Notes: generated by a model from the sequence alone, not told the origin. A stretch of DNA of 13,375 nt from CAYOBW01 sp964402115 (GCA_964402115.1 CAYOBW010000197.1:1-13375), one strand, 5' to 3'. Shown: positions 1 to 6,646, counted from the stretch's first letter. A program made the numbers and translations.

Positions 1-1
1 C

Positions 2-919
2 CTCTTCAGCCAGACCGACCTGATCGGCCAGATGCAGGCCATGATGGAGATGCAGCGCGGCGGCGGCAGCGGTCCGCGCACGATCAATACCCGGCACATG
101 CTGTTCATCGTCAGCGGCGCCTTCGACAAGCTGGCCGAGCTGGTCCGGCACCGGGTCGACGCGTCGCCGATAGGCTTCCAGGGCGCGCGGGAACAGGCCG
201 CGACGGACAGCGACTACCTGCGCCGCGTGGAGACGCGCGACCTGATTGCGTACGGGTTCGAACCGGAGTTCGTCGGGCGGCTGCCGATCCGTGTCGTGTG
301 CGATGCGCTGGCCGAAGAGGACCTGCGGAACATCCTGACCCATTCCGAGGCCAACGTGCTGGAGCAGTACCGCGCCGATTTCGAGGGCTACGGCATTGGC
401 TTCGACATGACGACGGAGGCTGTGGCGGCCGTGGCGCGGCGGGCACAGGTCGAGCAGACCGGCGCGCGCGGCCTGATGACCGTGCTGGAACGTGTGTTCC
501 GCGGTTTCAAATTCGAGTTGCCATCGACAACCGTGCGGCACTTCGAAGTCACCCGCGAAACCGTGGAGGATCCCGCTGGCGCGCTCCTGGAGCTGCTCAA
601 GCGCAAGGCCTCGGCGCGTCGCGAGCAGCTGGCGCACGACCTGCGCGCGTTCGCGGATGCCTTCCGGCCGGCGCATGGACTTGAGTTGGAGTGGGAACCC
701 GGAGCGCTGGAGGCTGCCGTGGACGCCTGCATCGAGCGCGATTGCACGGCGCGCACCTACACAACCTTGCACCTGCACGACCTGGAATACGGTTTGAATC
801 TCATCGCCCGCAACACGGGGCGCGCCCGCTTCACGCTCACGCGCGAATTCCTGCAGGCGCCCGGCGTCACGCTGTCGCAATGGATCGCCGCCAGTTTCCG
901 GGAGCAGGCCCCCGCCTAG
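2..919 (+). CDS. ClpX-like AAA+ ATPase, C-terminal part (5' cut by window edge)
   Basis: The frame is open from the window edge, giving 305 visible residues; the Walker A and B region lies outside. Seen: a sensor-1-type strand (INTRHMLFIVSGAFDKL, residues 28-44), the arginine-finger segment GFEPEFVGRLP (85-95, R93), and a sensor-2 lid with GARGL (154-158) followed by FRGFKFELPS (166-175). These match the order and wording of ClpX (ILFICGGAF, IPEFIGRLP, GARGL, FELPS), so this is a ClpX/HslU-type unfoldase subunit that would act on proteins in the cytosol. ClpX normally ends soon after the lid. Here about 105 more residues follow, and residues 226-284 look like a second, degenerate lid (see findings). 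No clpP is visible. The gene converges on the next one with 6 nt between stop codons. It may be a ClpX paralogue rather than the housekeeping ClpX. Confidence 0.85.
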   Translation, partial: LFSQTDLIGQMQAMMEMQRGGGSGPRTINTRHMLFIVSGAFDKLAELVRHRVDASPIGFQGAREQAATDSDYLRRVETRDLIAYGFEPEFVGRLPIRVVCDALAEEDLRNILTHSEANVLEQYRADFEGYGIGFDMTTEAVAAVARRAQVEQTGARGLMTVLERVFRGFKFELPSTTVRHFEVTRETVEDPAGALLELLKRKASARREQLAHDLRAFADAFRPAHGLELEWEPGALEAAVDACIERDCTARTYTTLHLHDLEYGLNLIARNTGRARFTLTREFLQAPGVTLSQWIAASFREQAPA

Positions 920-925
920 CGTGGC

Positions 926-2092
926 CTACAGCAACTGCTGCAGGGCAAGCAGGGTGTAGGACGTGGTCAGCACCGGATCGTTCTCCCAGTACCGCCCGTC
1001 TTCGTTGACCCAGTACCCGTGACCGGTCGCCGGGTCGATGCGTTGACGGGACACGAGCTTCTTCGCCACGGCCTCCCGCCAGTTCAGCTGTTCGCCGGCG
1101 GCCTGCGGAATCCGGTCCTGCCCCGTCGCCGTCAGGCTGCGGGTCAGGATGTGGTAGAAGAAGTACAACCCCTGTTGCCCCATGCCCGGGTTCTCGTCGA
1201 GCGACCAGTGCTTGACTGCCCAGTCGAGCGCCGACTTGATGCGCGGATCAGCCGGGCTGACATCGGCGTACATGAGTGCCAGCATGCCCACGTAGGTGAT
1301 GCTTCCGTATGAACGAAAGACGACCGTGCCGTTCTGGTTCGTGATGGCGCCGCCCTTGGGGTCGTTGGGGTTGTAGACGAATCCGCCGGCCTGGTCCGCG
1401 CCCGCTTCGGGTTTGTTCTGCATCTGTTCGACGAAGGCCGTGGCCGCGGCCCAGTTGATGTCGGTACGCGGCCGGGCCTGGTCCTGGCCTTCGACAGCCT
1501 GCGTCAAGCGCATGGCTTCCATGCTGTAGTACGTGTTGAGCAGGTCCGTGTAGGCGCGGTTCGTGACCTTGTCATACCCGAAGCCGCCCTTGTACGTGTC
1601 CTCGCCGAGGTACTGCGCCGCGGCGACGAACTGCCGCGCCTTGCGGACGGCGGGGATGAACGCCGGCCGGCCGGACGCATGCAGGGTGACCATGCAAATC
1701 GCGGTGTTGTAGTTGCTCAGCCCGCCGCCCTTGCGCCCCGGCACTTCCCGGCAGATGGCGCCGTTGGTCTGGATGCACGACTGGAGGTAGGCCAGCCCCT
1801 TGTCCACGATGGCGTCCTTGCGCGGATGTGTCCCGGCCAGGAAGGCCCGCAGGGGCAGGGCGGTCAGAGCCGGGAATGACGCGTTGGACCAAGTGCCGCC
1901 CGGCTGCTGGTTGGCGGCCAGCCAGTCCAGCGCCCGGTTGATCGCGGCTTCGACCTCGTGGCGCAGCGATTCGTCGAGCGGGCCGGGGACTGAGCCGGAC
2001 GTGGTCAGCCTCGAACTGGTGGCCGCGGACGCGGGGATCAGGATAGCCAGGCAGGTCGCGAGTGCCGCGGCTGAAATGCGCAAGTTGGTCAT
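926..2092 (-). CDS. Secreted squalene-cyclase/prenyltransferase-like alpha/alpha-toroid protein
   Basis: A 388-residue protein with a Sec signal peptide (hydrophobic residues 6-22, likely cleavage after ASA at 21-23). The rest is about six helix-pair repeats of the terpenoid cyclase/prenyltransferase toroid type: INRALDWLAANQQPGGTW (51-68), VDKGLAYLQ (96-104), VRKARQFVAAAQ (149-160) with GGFGYD, WAAATAFVEQMQ (214-225) with GGFVY, IKSALDWAVKHW (285-296), and a C-terminal WENDPVLTTSYTLLALQQLL. I see neither the DxDD acid motif of squalene-hopene cyclases nor an obvious zinc triad of protein prenyltransferases, so a cyclase activity is not supported. Such secreted toroid proteins are common in planctomycete-like bacteria and their role is unknown. 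The ATG at 2092 is fixed by AAGGAG five bases upstream (2103-2098 on the minus strand). Confidence 0.85.
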   Translation of the reverse strand: MTNLRISAAALATCLAILIPASAATSSRLTTSGSVPGPLDESLRHEVEAAINRALDWLAANQQPGGTWSNASFPALTALPLRAFLAGTHPRKDAIVDKGLAYLQSCIQTNGAICREVPGRKGGGLSNYNTAICMVTLHASGRPAFIPAVRKARQFVAAAQYLGEDTYKGGFGYDKVTNRAYTDLLNTYYSMEAMRLTQAVEGQDQARPRTDINWAAATAFVEQMQNKPEAGADQAGGFVYNPNDPKGGAITNQNGTVVFRSYGSITYVGMLALMYADVSPADPRIKSALDWAVKHWSLDENPGMGQQGLYFFYHILTRSLTATGQDRIPQAAGEQLNWREAVAKKLVSRQRIDPATGHGYWVNEDGRYWENDPVLTTSYTLLALQQLL

Positions 2093-2097
2093 ACGAA

Positions 2098-2103
2098 CTC
2101 CTT
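2098..2103 (-). promoter_or_regulatory. Shine-Dalgarno of the toroid-protein gene
   Basis: On the minus strand AAGGAG lies five bases before the ATG at 2092, an ideal spacing that fixes this start. Confidence 0.8.
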
Positions 2104-2129
2104 GGTTTTGGGACGTGAAAGGCTATAAT
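2102..2129 (+). promoter_or_regulatory. amrA: Candidate sigma70-type promoter for the AMMECR1/SpeE-like unit
   Basis: A perfect TATAAT at 2124-2129 is preceded by TTGGTT at 2102-2107 with a 16-bp spacer. Transcription would start near 2136, leaving a leader of about 130 nt that contains the REP-like hairpin and a second hairpin before the ATG at 2268. The -10 box is exact but the -35 is only fair, so this is a candidate. Confidence 0.45.
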
Positions 2130-2148
2130 GCTGACGCTGGAGGGTCAA
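2120..2148 (-). promoter_or_regulatory. Candidate divergent promoter for the toroid-protein gene
   Basis: On the minus strand TTGACC (2148-2143) is a near-consensus -35. A 17-bp spacer gives TAGCCT (2125-2120), and a 15-bp spacer gives TATAGC (2127-2122). Either would overlap the TATAAT of the opposite-strand promoter. The -10 is weak. Confidence 0.35.
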
Positions 2149-2202
2149 CGGTTATTAGTGCCTTAGCCGCCGGGAACGGCGAAGAATAGCTAGATGTTTC
2201 CG

Positions 2203-2235
2203 CCCTCTCCCACTGGGAGAGGGACGGGGTGAGGG
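2203..2235. repeat. REP-like palindrome (CCCTCTCCC / GGGAGAGGG) with GGGGTGAGGG tail
   Basis: A perfect 9-bp inverted repeat, CCCTCTCCC (2203-2211) and GGGAGAGGG (2215-2223), has a 3-base ACT loop and is followed by ACGGGGTGAGGG. Very similar palindromes are dispersed as intergenic REP-like elements in many bacteria. It lies between the divergent promoters and the AMMECR1 start, so it would form a hairpin in the leader of that transcript. It could act as a processing or stability element or simply be a dispersed repeat. There is no T-run after it, so it is not a standard terminator. Confidence 0.7.
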
Positions 2236-2236
2236 T

Positions 2237-2253
2237 TGTGGGCAAAGCCCACA
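2237..2253 (+). promoter_or_regulatory. Small hairpin just upstream of the AMMECR1 gene
   Basis: TGTGGGC (2237-2243) pairs with GCCCACA (2247-2253) around an AAA loop. This 7-bp stem ends 14 bases before the ATG at 2268 and immediately upstream of the GGGGAGG ribosome site, so it could influence access to that site. It may also be part of the adjoining REP-like element. Confidence 0.4.
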
Positions 2254-2267
2254 CTGGGGAGGGGGTC

Positions 2268-2975
2268 ATGAAAGGTTGGATGGCGGGCTGTCTGGTGGCC
2301 GTGGCGGGATTGGCAGTCGGAGCGGCCGAACCGTCGCGTGGCGCCGCCGGGGCGCCGCCCGCAGCGGGCCAAAAGGCCAAGGAGGGGAGCATGATCGTCA
2401 CACACGCCAGCGGCAAATGGGATCCGGGCCTGGACGCGGCCGAGCAGGAGACCCTGTTCGCCATCGCCACGGACACGCTCAAGTGGTGCACGAGCCACTC
2501 GCGCGAGCGCTTCTCGTATGATGCCTACACGCTGACGCCACGGCTGAAGCAGCGGTTGGCGACGTTCGTGACGCTGAAGCAGGCCGGGGACTTGCGCGGC
2601 TGCATCGGTTCGCTGGCGCCGACGGATGCGCTTTACCTCTCGGTCCACGAGAACGCCGTGAACGCGTCCCTGCGTGACCCGCGCTTCCGCCCGGTGTCGA
2701 CGAATGAGTTGCCGCATATCGAGGTGCACATCTCGATTCTGAGCCCCATCGTGGCCATTCCGTCGCTGGACGACTTCCGCGTGGGCGAGCACGGGATCAT
2801 CATCGAGAAGGGGCCGGCGCGGGCGGTGTACCTGCCGGAAGTGGCCGTCGAACAGCACTGGACGAAGGAGCAGACGCTCGTCTCGTTGTGCGAGAAGGCC
2901 GGCCTGCCGCCTCAAGCCTGGCGTGAAGGGGCGTCGTTCAAGGTCTTCTCCAGCGTCGCACTGGCGCGGCCGTAA
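2268..2975 (+). CDS. amrA: AMMECR1-domain protein (AmmeMemoRadiSam protein A type), with probable signal peptide
   Basis: A 235-residue protein whose residues about 55-230 are an AMMECR1 domain. Seen: LRGCIGS (109-115), NAVNASLRDPRF (129-140; family form NAxxAAxxDPRF), EVHISILSP (152-160), GIIIEKGPARAVYLPEVA (176-193). AMMECR1 proteins belong to the AmmeMemoRadiSam set (with Memo and a radical SAM enzyme); their chemistry is unsettled. The ATG at 2268 has GGGGAGG at 2256-2262 and begins MKGWMAGCLVAVAGLAVGA, which looks like a Sec signal peptide and is unusual for this normally cytosolic family. A second in-frame ATG at 2391 has a perfect AAGGAGG (2379-2385, spacing 5) and would give a cytosolic 194-residue form still containing the whole domain. 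A GTG at 2229 also exists but lies in the hairpin region. No Memo or radical SAM gene is in the window. The next gene starts 8 nt downstream. Confidence 0.88.
   Translation: MKGWMAGCLVAVAGLAVGAAEPSRGAAGAPPAAGQKAKEGSMIVTHASGKWDPGLDAAEQETLFAIATDTLKWCTSHSRERFSYDAYTLTPRLKQRLATFVTLKQAGDLRGCIGSLAPTDALYLSVHENAVNASLRDPRFRPVSTNELPHIEVHISILSPIVAIPSLDDFRVGEHGIIIEKGPARAVYLPEVAVEQHWTKEQTLVSLCEKAGLPPQAWREGASFKVFSSVALARP
2379..2393 (+). promoter_or_regulatory. amrA: Internal Shine-Dalgarno and alternative ATG within the AMMECR1 gene
   Basis: AAGGAGG at 2379-2385 is followed five bases later by an in-frame ATG at 2391-2393. It is the best ribosome site of this gene by sequence. Initiation here would drop the 41-residue leader and keep the full AMMECR1 domain. 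The signal-like leader upstream argues that the longer form is also real. Confidence 0.5.
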
Positions 2976-2983
2976 GGGGCGGC

Positions 2984-5365
2984 GTGGGCGCGCCCGAACA
3001 GCCGGTTAAGGACCAGGCTCAGGCTACGGCGGCGACGAGCGCGGGCGTCTTTGCCGGTGTGGCTGCGCTCATCGCCCAGTGGCTCTTCGCCCGCGAGCTG
3101 CTCGTCGCCTGTCACGGCAACGAAATCACGATCGGCTGCGTGCTGGCGGTCTGGTTGCTGAGCGTGGGCGCCGGCGCCTGGCTCGCGCAGCCGCTCGCTA
3201 CCCGGCTCGCCGTTAAACCTCTGCGCGCGGGGCTGGGGGCTGCCTGGCTGGCGCTGGCCGGGTTACTGCCGCTGGCGATCTGGACGGCGCGGTGGCTGCG
3301 CGTACTCTGCGGGGTGGCGCCCGGCGAGGCGGCGAGCCTGCCGGCGGCCTGTGCGGGTGCCGTGCTGGTGTGTGCGCCGGTGGCCCTTGTGGTGGGGCTG
3401 ACATTCCCGCTGCTCTGCCGGCTGGCCGTGGCCGCCGCGCCGTCCGCCGCGGGCCCGTGGTCAGCAGCCGTCGGTCGGCTGTACGCGGCGGAGGCCGCCG
3501 GGTACCTCGCGGGCGGGCTGCTGGCCACGTTCGGGCTCGCTCCGCGGGGCACGACCGCGCAGAGCGCGCTCGCGGGCGCCGCCGCCGCAGTGGCCGTTGC
3601 CGCCTGTCTGCTGCCCACGCGCGCCGCGCGGCGGCTCGTGCCCCTGGCGGCCCTCGCCGTCCTCGCCCTCGCCTGCTGGCACAATCCCGTGGCCGACCGC
3701 CTGGAGCGCGAGTTCGTCACGGCGCGCTGGCGCGCGTTCGGCCTGCTGCCGGCTGCCTCGGCGGCTGCCACGCCCGCGGGCGTCGCCACTCCCCGCCTCG
3801 TGGCGGCGCGCGAGACGCGCTACCAGAATCTCACGGTACTTGAACTGGACGGTCAGTACACCCTGTTCGGCAACGGGCAGGTGGTGTTCTCGTTTCCGGA
3901 CCCGCTGGCGGAGGAGTTGCGCGTGCATGCGCTGCTGGCGCAGCATCCCCGGGCGCGCCGGGTGTTGTGGCTGGGCGGCAATCCGCTGGGCGATATGGCC
4001 GAAGTCCTGAAGCACCCTGTCGCTCGCGTGGTCTGTGTCGACCTCGACCCCGGTGTGCGCGAGATCATGGCGCATCTGCAGCCCGCGCTTTACGCGGGGC
4101 TGCGGGCCGACCCGCGGCTGGCGTGGGTCGCGGCGGACGGGCCGCGTTTCGTGGCGTGCTGCCGCGAGACGTTCGACTTGATCGTCGTGCAGGCGCCGCC
4201 CCCGGTGACGGCCGCGGGCGGGCGCTTCCACACGCTGGAGTTTCACCGCGCACTGCAGCGCCGGCTGGCGCCGGACGGGGTCCTGACAACCGTCGTGCCC
4301 ACGTCCGACCAGCTGGCGGGGGTGTCCGCCTGGACCGGGGCCGCGGTCTACCGGACGCTGCTCAGCCTCTACCCGGTGGTGCTCGCGACCGGCGGCGGGC
4401 CGACACGGTTCCTGGCGGGGTACGCGGGCAGCCCGTTGACGCTGGACCGGGCCGTGCTGCGGGAGCGTGCCCGGACCGCCGCCGTCCCCGTACGCCATTT
4501 CCGGCCGGAGTACTTTCTCGGCGCGGACGCGTTCGCGCCGGAGGAGGCCGAGCGGGTGCGCCGTTGCCTGGCGGAGGCGCCGGCGATGCGCAATACGGTC
4601 TGGCGGCCGGCTGGCACCTGTTACGGGCTGCTGCAGGCCTTGGAGGTCAGCGAGGGGCCTGTGCCGGGCGCCTGGCTGGCGCTCGTGAGCTTGCCCGTGT
4701 GGCTGCCGGCGGGCGTGGCGCTGGCGCTGGTCGGGCTGGCCGCGGCCTTCGCGCAGTGGTCGGGCGTGCGGCGCTCCGGCCGCGCGCGGCAGCGGGCAGG
4801 GTTGCTGCTGCTCGTGGGGCTTGCCGGCTTCCATGGACTAGCGCTCGAGATGCTGCTGGTCTATGCGCTGCAGGGAGTGTCCGGTGTCGTCTACGCACGG
4901 CTGGGCCTGCTGGTGGCTGCCCAGATGCTGGGCCTGACCCTTGGCGGTACGGGCGGGCGGTGGCTGGCGGCAGGCGTCGCGCGCCCAGGGGTGTGGGTGC
5001 GGGCGGCGGTAGCGGGGTTGCTGGTGGTGGACGGCGGCGTGGCTGCCCTGCCGGTGCTCGCGGCCCAAGTGGCTGGGGGCGGCGGGACGGGGTGGCTGGA
5101 GGGGTTGCTGTACGTGCTGGCCGTCGGCGTCGGCGCCTGTGTGGGACTGCTGTTCCCGCTGGTCAACCGCCTTTATGTGGAGGCCCGTGGCATGCCGACC
5201 GTGGCGGCCGCGCGGACCAGCGCGTGCGATCAGGCCGGGGCCGCGGCCGGCGCCTTGTTGGCAGGCATCTTCCTGGCGCCCGTGTGGGGGACGACGGGGG
5301 CGGCCCTGTGCCTGGCCGTGCTCGCGTTCGGCATGCTGGGTTCGACCCTGACCCCTGACCCCTGA
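2984..5365 (+). CDS. Membrane protein with spermidine-synthase-like domain between two membrane modules
   Basis: A 793-residue protein. Residues 20-230 hold about six hydrophobic segments, including GNEITIGCVLAVWLLSVGAG (45-64). Residues 278-445 are a SpeE-like Rossmann domain: RYQNLTVLELDGQYTLFGNG (279-298), VLWLGGNPLGDMAEVL (327-342), VVCVDLDPGV (349-358), ADGPRFV (384-390), FDLIVVQAPPP (397-407). Residues 560-793 hold a second membrane module. The domain order matches fused MFS/spermidine-synthase proteins. True aminopropyltransferases have a catalytic Asp after the FDLIIV strand (D-[AS]-x-D-P); here it reads VQAPPP, and the glycine-rich loop is GGNPLGD rather than GGGDG, so polyamine synthesis is doubtful. 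The start is GTG at 2984, AAGGGG four bases upstream, 8 nt after the AMMECR1 stop, indicating one transcript. The gene ends within a tandem 7-bp repeat. The substrate is unknown. Confidence 0.85.
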   Translation: MGAPEQPVKDQAQATAATSAGVFAGVAALIAQWLFARELLVACHGNEITIGCVLAVWLLSVGAGAWLAQPLATRLAVKPLRAGLGAAWLALAGLLPLAIWTARWLRVLCGVAPGEAASLPAACAGAVLVCAPVALVVGLTFPLLCRLAVAAAPSAAGPWSAAVGRLYAAEAAGYLAGGLLATFGLAPRGTTAQSALAGAAAAVAVAACLLPTRAARRLVPLAALAVLALACWHNPVADRLEREFVTARWRAFGLLPAASAAATPAGVATPRLVAARETRYQNLTVLELDGQYTLFGNGQVVFSFPDPLAEELRVHALLAQHPRARRVLWLGGNPLGDMAEVLKHPVARVVCVDLDPGVREIMAHLQPALYAGLRADPRLAWVAADGPRFVACCRETFDLIVVQAPPPVTAAGGRFHTLEFHRALQRRLAPDGVLTTVVPTSDQLAGVSAWTGAAVYRTLLSLYPVVLATGGGPTRFLAGYAGSPLTLDRAVLRERARTAAVPVRHFRPEYFLGADAFAPEEAERVRRCLAEAPAMRNTVWRPAGTCYGLLQALEVSEGPVPGAWLALVSLPVWLPAGVALALVGLAAAFAQWSGVRRSGRARQRAGLLLLVGLAGFHGLALEMLLVYALQGVSGVVYARLGLLVAAQMLGLTLGGTGGRWLAAGVARPGVWVRAAVAGLLVVDGGVAALPVLAAQVAGGGGTGWLEGLLYVLAVGVGACVGLLFPLVNRLYVEARGMPTVAAARTSACDQAGAAAGALLAGIFLAPVWGTTGAALCLAVLAFGMLGSTLTPDP

Positions 5366-5378
5366 CGCCTGACCCCTG
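5345..5378. repeat. Degenerate 7-bp tandem repeat (ACCCCTG)n overlapping a stop codon
   Basis: Five successive units read ACCCTG, ACCCCTG, ACCCCTG, ACGCCTG, ACCCCTG. The TGA of the SpeE-like gene (5363-5365) lies inside the third unit, so its last residues (TLTPDP) are encoded by the repeat. On the other strand it reads (CAGGGGT)n, a common style of intergenic filler repeat in some PVC-type genomes (from memory). The 25 bases up to the convergent propeller gene hold nothing else. Confidence 0.75.
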
Positions 5379-5389
5379 AACGTTGGTAT

Positions 5390-6646
5390 CTACCTGAGCT
5401 TCAGACACAGCAGGTTCTGCTCGTCTCGCAAGTAGAGCCGGCCGTTGGCGTAGGCCGGGTGACACCAGGTCTTGCCGCACACCGTCGTCGAGGAGATGAC
5501 GCGGCAGGCCTGCGGGTCGGCGGCGATGAGCAGAAGCTGGCCGTCGTAAGTCAGCACGAGCACGCGTTCCCCCATCACGATGAATGCGGCCAGGTCTTTC
5601 TCGGGCGGGCGGGGCAGGGCCTCCGTGGCCGTCCAGCGCCGTTCGCCCGTGAGCACGTCCACGCAGATCAGCTTCTTGCCGGCGCCCAGCCCGTACAGGT
5701 TGGAGCCGACGGCCACGGGGCTGGAGACGTTGATGGCCAGCGGCTTCGAGCACCAGGCCTGCCGCGCTTGCCACACGCCGCCGGTGTGGGATACGTCCAC
5801 GCCGAGCAGTCCGGCCTGGTGGGAGGAGACAACGACGCGGTTGCCCAGCGCCAGCGGTGCGGCGATATGGCGACCGAAGCCGGTCTGTACGGGGAAGCGC
5901 CAGAGGAGGGCGCCGGTGGCGCTGTCGTGGCCGTAAAGCCCATCGGCCATGTAGGCGAGCACCTGGCGCACGCCGCACAGCGTTGCAGGGACGAGCGGGG
6001 CGTAGCCCGCCGTGCAGCCCGGCGTGCGCCACTGCACCTGGCCGGTCTGTTTGTCGAAGCAGACCAGGCCCGCGCCGTTCGTGCTGCCGACGGCGGCGAT
6101 GAGGTTGGCGCCCTCGATCAGGGGTGCGGCGACATAGCCGTGCCGGCTGGCGCCGGCACGGTTGCCTGCCTCGGCTGGCACCGGTGCGCCGAAATCGCGC
6201 ACGTAGTTCACACGCCAGCAGACGCCGCCATCGGCGACGCGCAGGCACTGCAACTCGCCGTGGCTGGATTGCGCGTAGAGGCGCTCGCCATCCACGAACG
6301 GCGTCCCGCGCGGTCCCGGCCGGCTCTGCGTGTCGCTGTGGCAGTCGTCGAGGCTAGCCCGCCAGATCGGGCGGCCCGCGTCGGCCGTGATGGCCTGCAC
6401 CGTCTCCTTCCCGGACTGGTTGTCGATGTAGAACACGCGCTCCCCCACGACGACGGGCGAACCGAGCCCCTCGCCGACGGGGATGCTCCAGAGCGGTTGG
6501 AGCGGGGTGGGCAGGGTGTCGGGGACGGGCGCCCCCGCGGGTACGTGGCCGTCGCCCGCGGGTCCCCGCCAGCGCGGCCAGTCGTCGGCTTGCGCCCCAA
6601 CCGCGGTCAGCAGCAACATCGCCAGCAAACGACCGGTGTGTGTCAT
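5390..6646 (-). CDS. Secreted PQQ-like beta-propeller repeat protein
   Basis: A 418-residue protein with a signal peptide, MTHTGRLLAMLLLTAVGAQA, probably cleaved after residue 20. The mature protein opens with DDWPRWRGPAGDG (21-33), a hallmark of outer-wall propeller proteins in Planctomycetes, Verrucomicrobia and relatives. Propeller blades follow, with repeated patterns such as SPVVVGERVFYIDNQSGKETVQAI (63-86), TPFVDGERLYAQSSHGELQCL (115-135), GLVCFDKQTGQVQWRTP (193-209), LYGHDSATGALLWRFP (237-252), SNLYGLGAGKKLICVDVLTG (315-334), NGRLYLRDEQNLLCLKL (401-417). Such proteins bind or scaffold at the cell surface; an enzymatic PQQ role is not shown. The ATG at 6646 has GGAAGGA upstream at good spacing. 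The frame stays open to 6946, but that extension has no domain and would bury the signal peptide, so it was not used. Confidence 0.9.
   Translation of the reverse strand: MTHTGRLLAMLLLTAVGAQADDWPRWRGPAGDGHVPAGAPVPDTLPTPLQPLWSIPVGEGLGSPVVVGERVFYIDNQSGKETVQAITADAGRPIWRASLDDCHSDTQSRPGPRGTPFVDGERLYAQSSHGELQCLRVADGGVCWRVNYVRDFGAPVPAEAGNRAGASRHGYVAAPLIEGANLIAAVGSTNGAGLVCFDKQTGQVQWRTPGCTAGYAPLVPATLCGVRQVLAYMADGLYGHDSATGALLWRFPVQTGFGRHIAAPLALGNRVVVSSHQAGLLGVDVSHTGGVWQARQAWCSKPLAINVSSPVAVGSNLYGLGAGKKLICVDVLTGERRWTATEALPRPPEKDLAAFIVMGERVLVLTYDGQLLLIAADPQACRVISSTTVCGKTWCHPAYANGRLYLRDEQNLLCLKLR

Noticed and set aside
2229..2267. GTG at 2229 as start of the AMMECR1 gene
   Set aside because: It lies within the REP-like and hairpin sequence, lacks a ribosome site, and would place 13 extra residues before a good signal peptide.
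2190..2915. 241-residue ORF on the - strand opposite the AMMECR1 gene
   Set aside because: Runs antisense through LRGCIGS and DPRF motifs and begins without a ribosome site.
3461..4834. 457-residue ORF on the - strand opposite the SpeE-like gene
   Set aside because: Low-complexity Arg/Gln/Pro/His-rich translation without motifs, antisense to a recognised gene.
3967..5358. 463-residue ORF on the + strand in another frame of the SpeE-like gene
   Set aside because: Its composition is Arg/Gly/Ala-rich with no domain or membrane pattern, while the overlapping frame gives a coherent membrane protein; it is a high-GC shadow.
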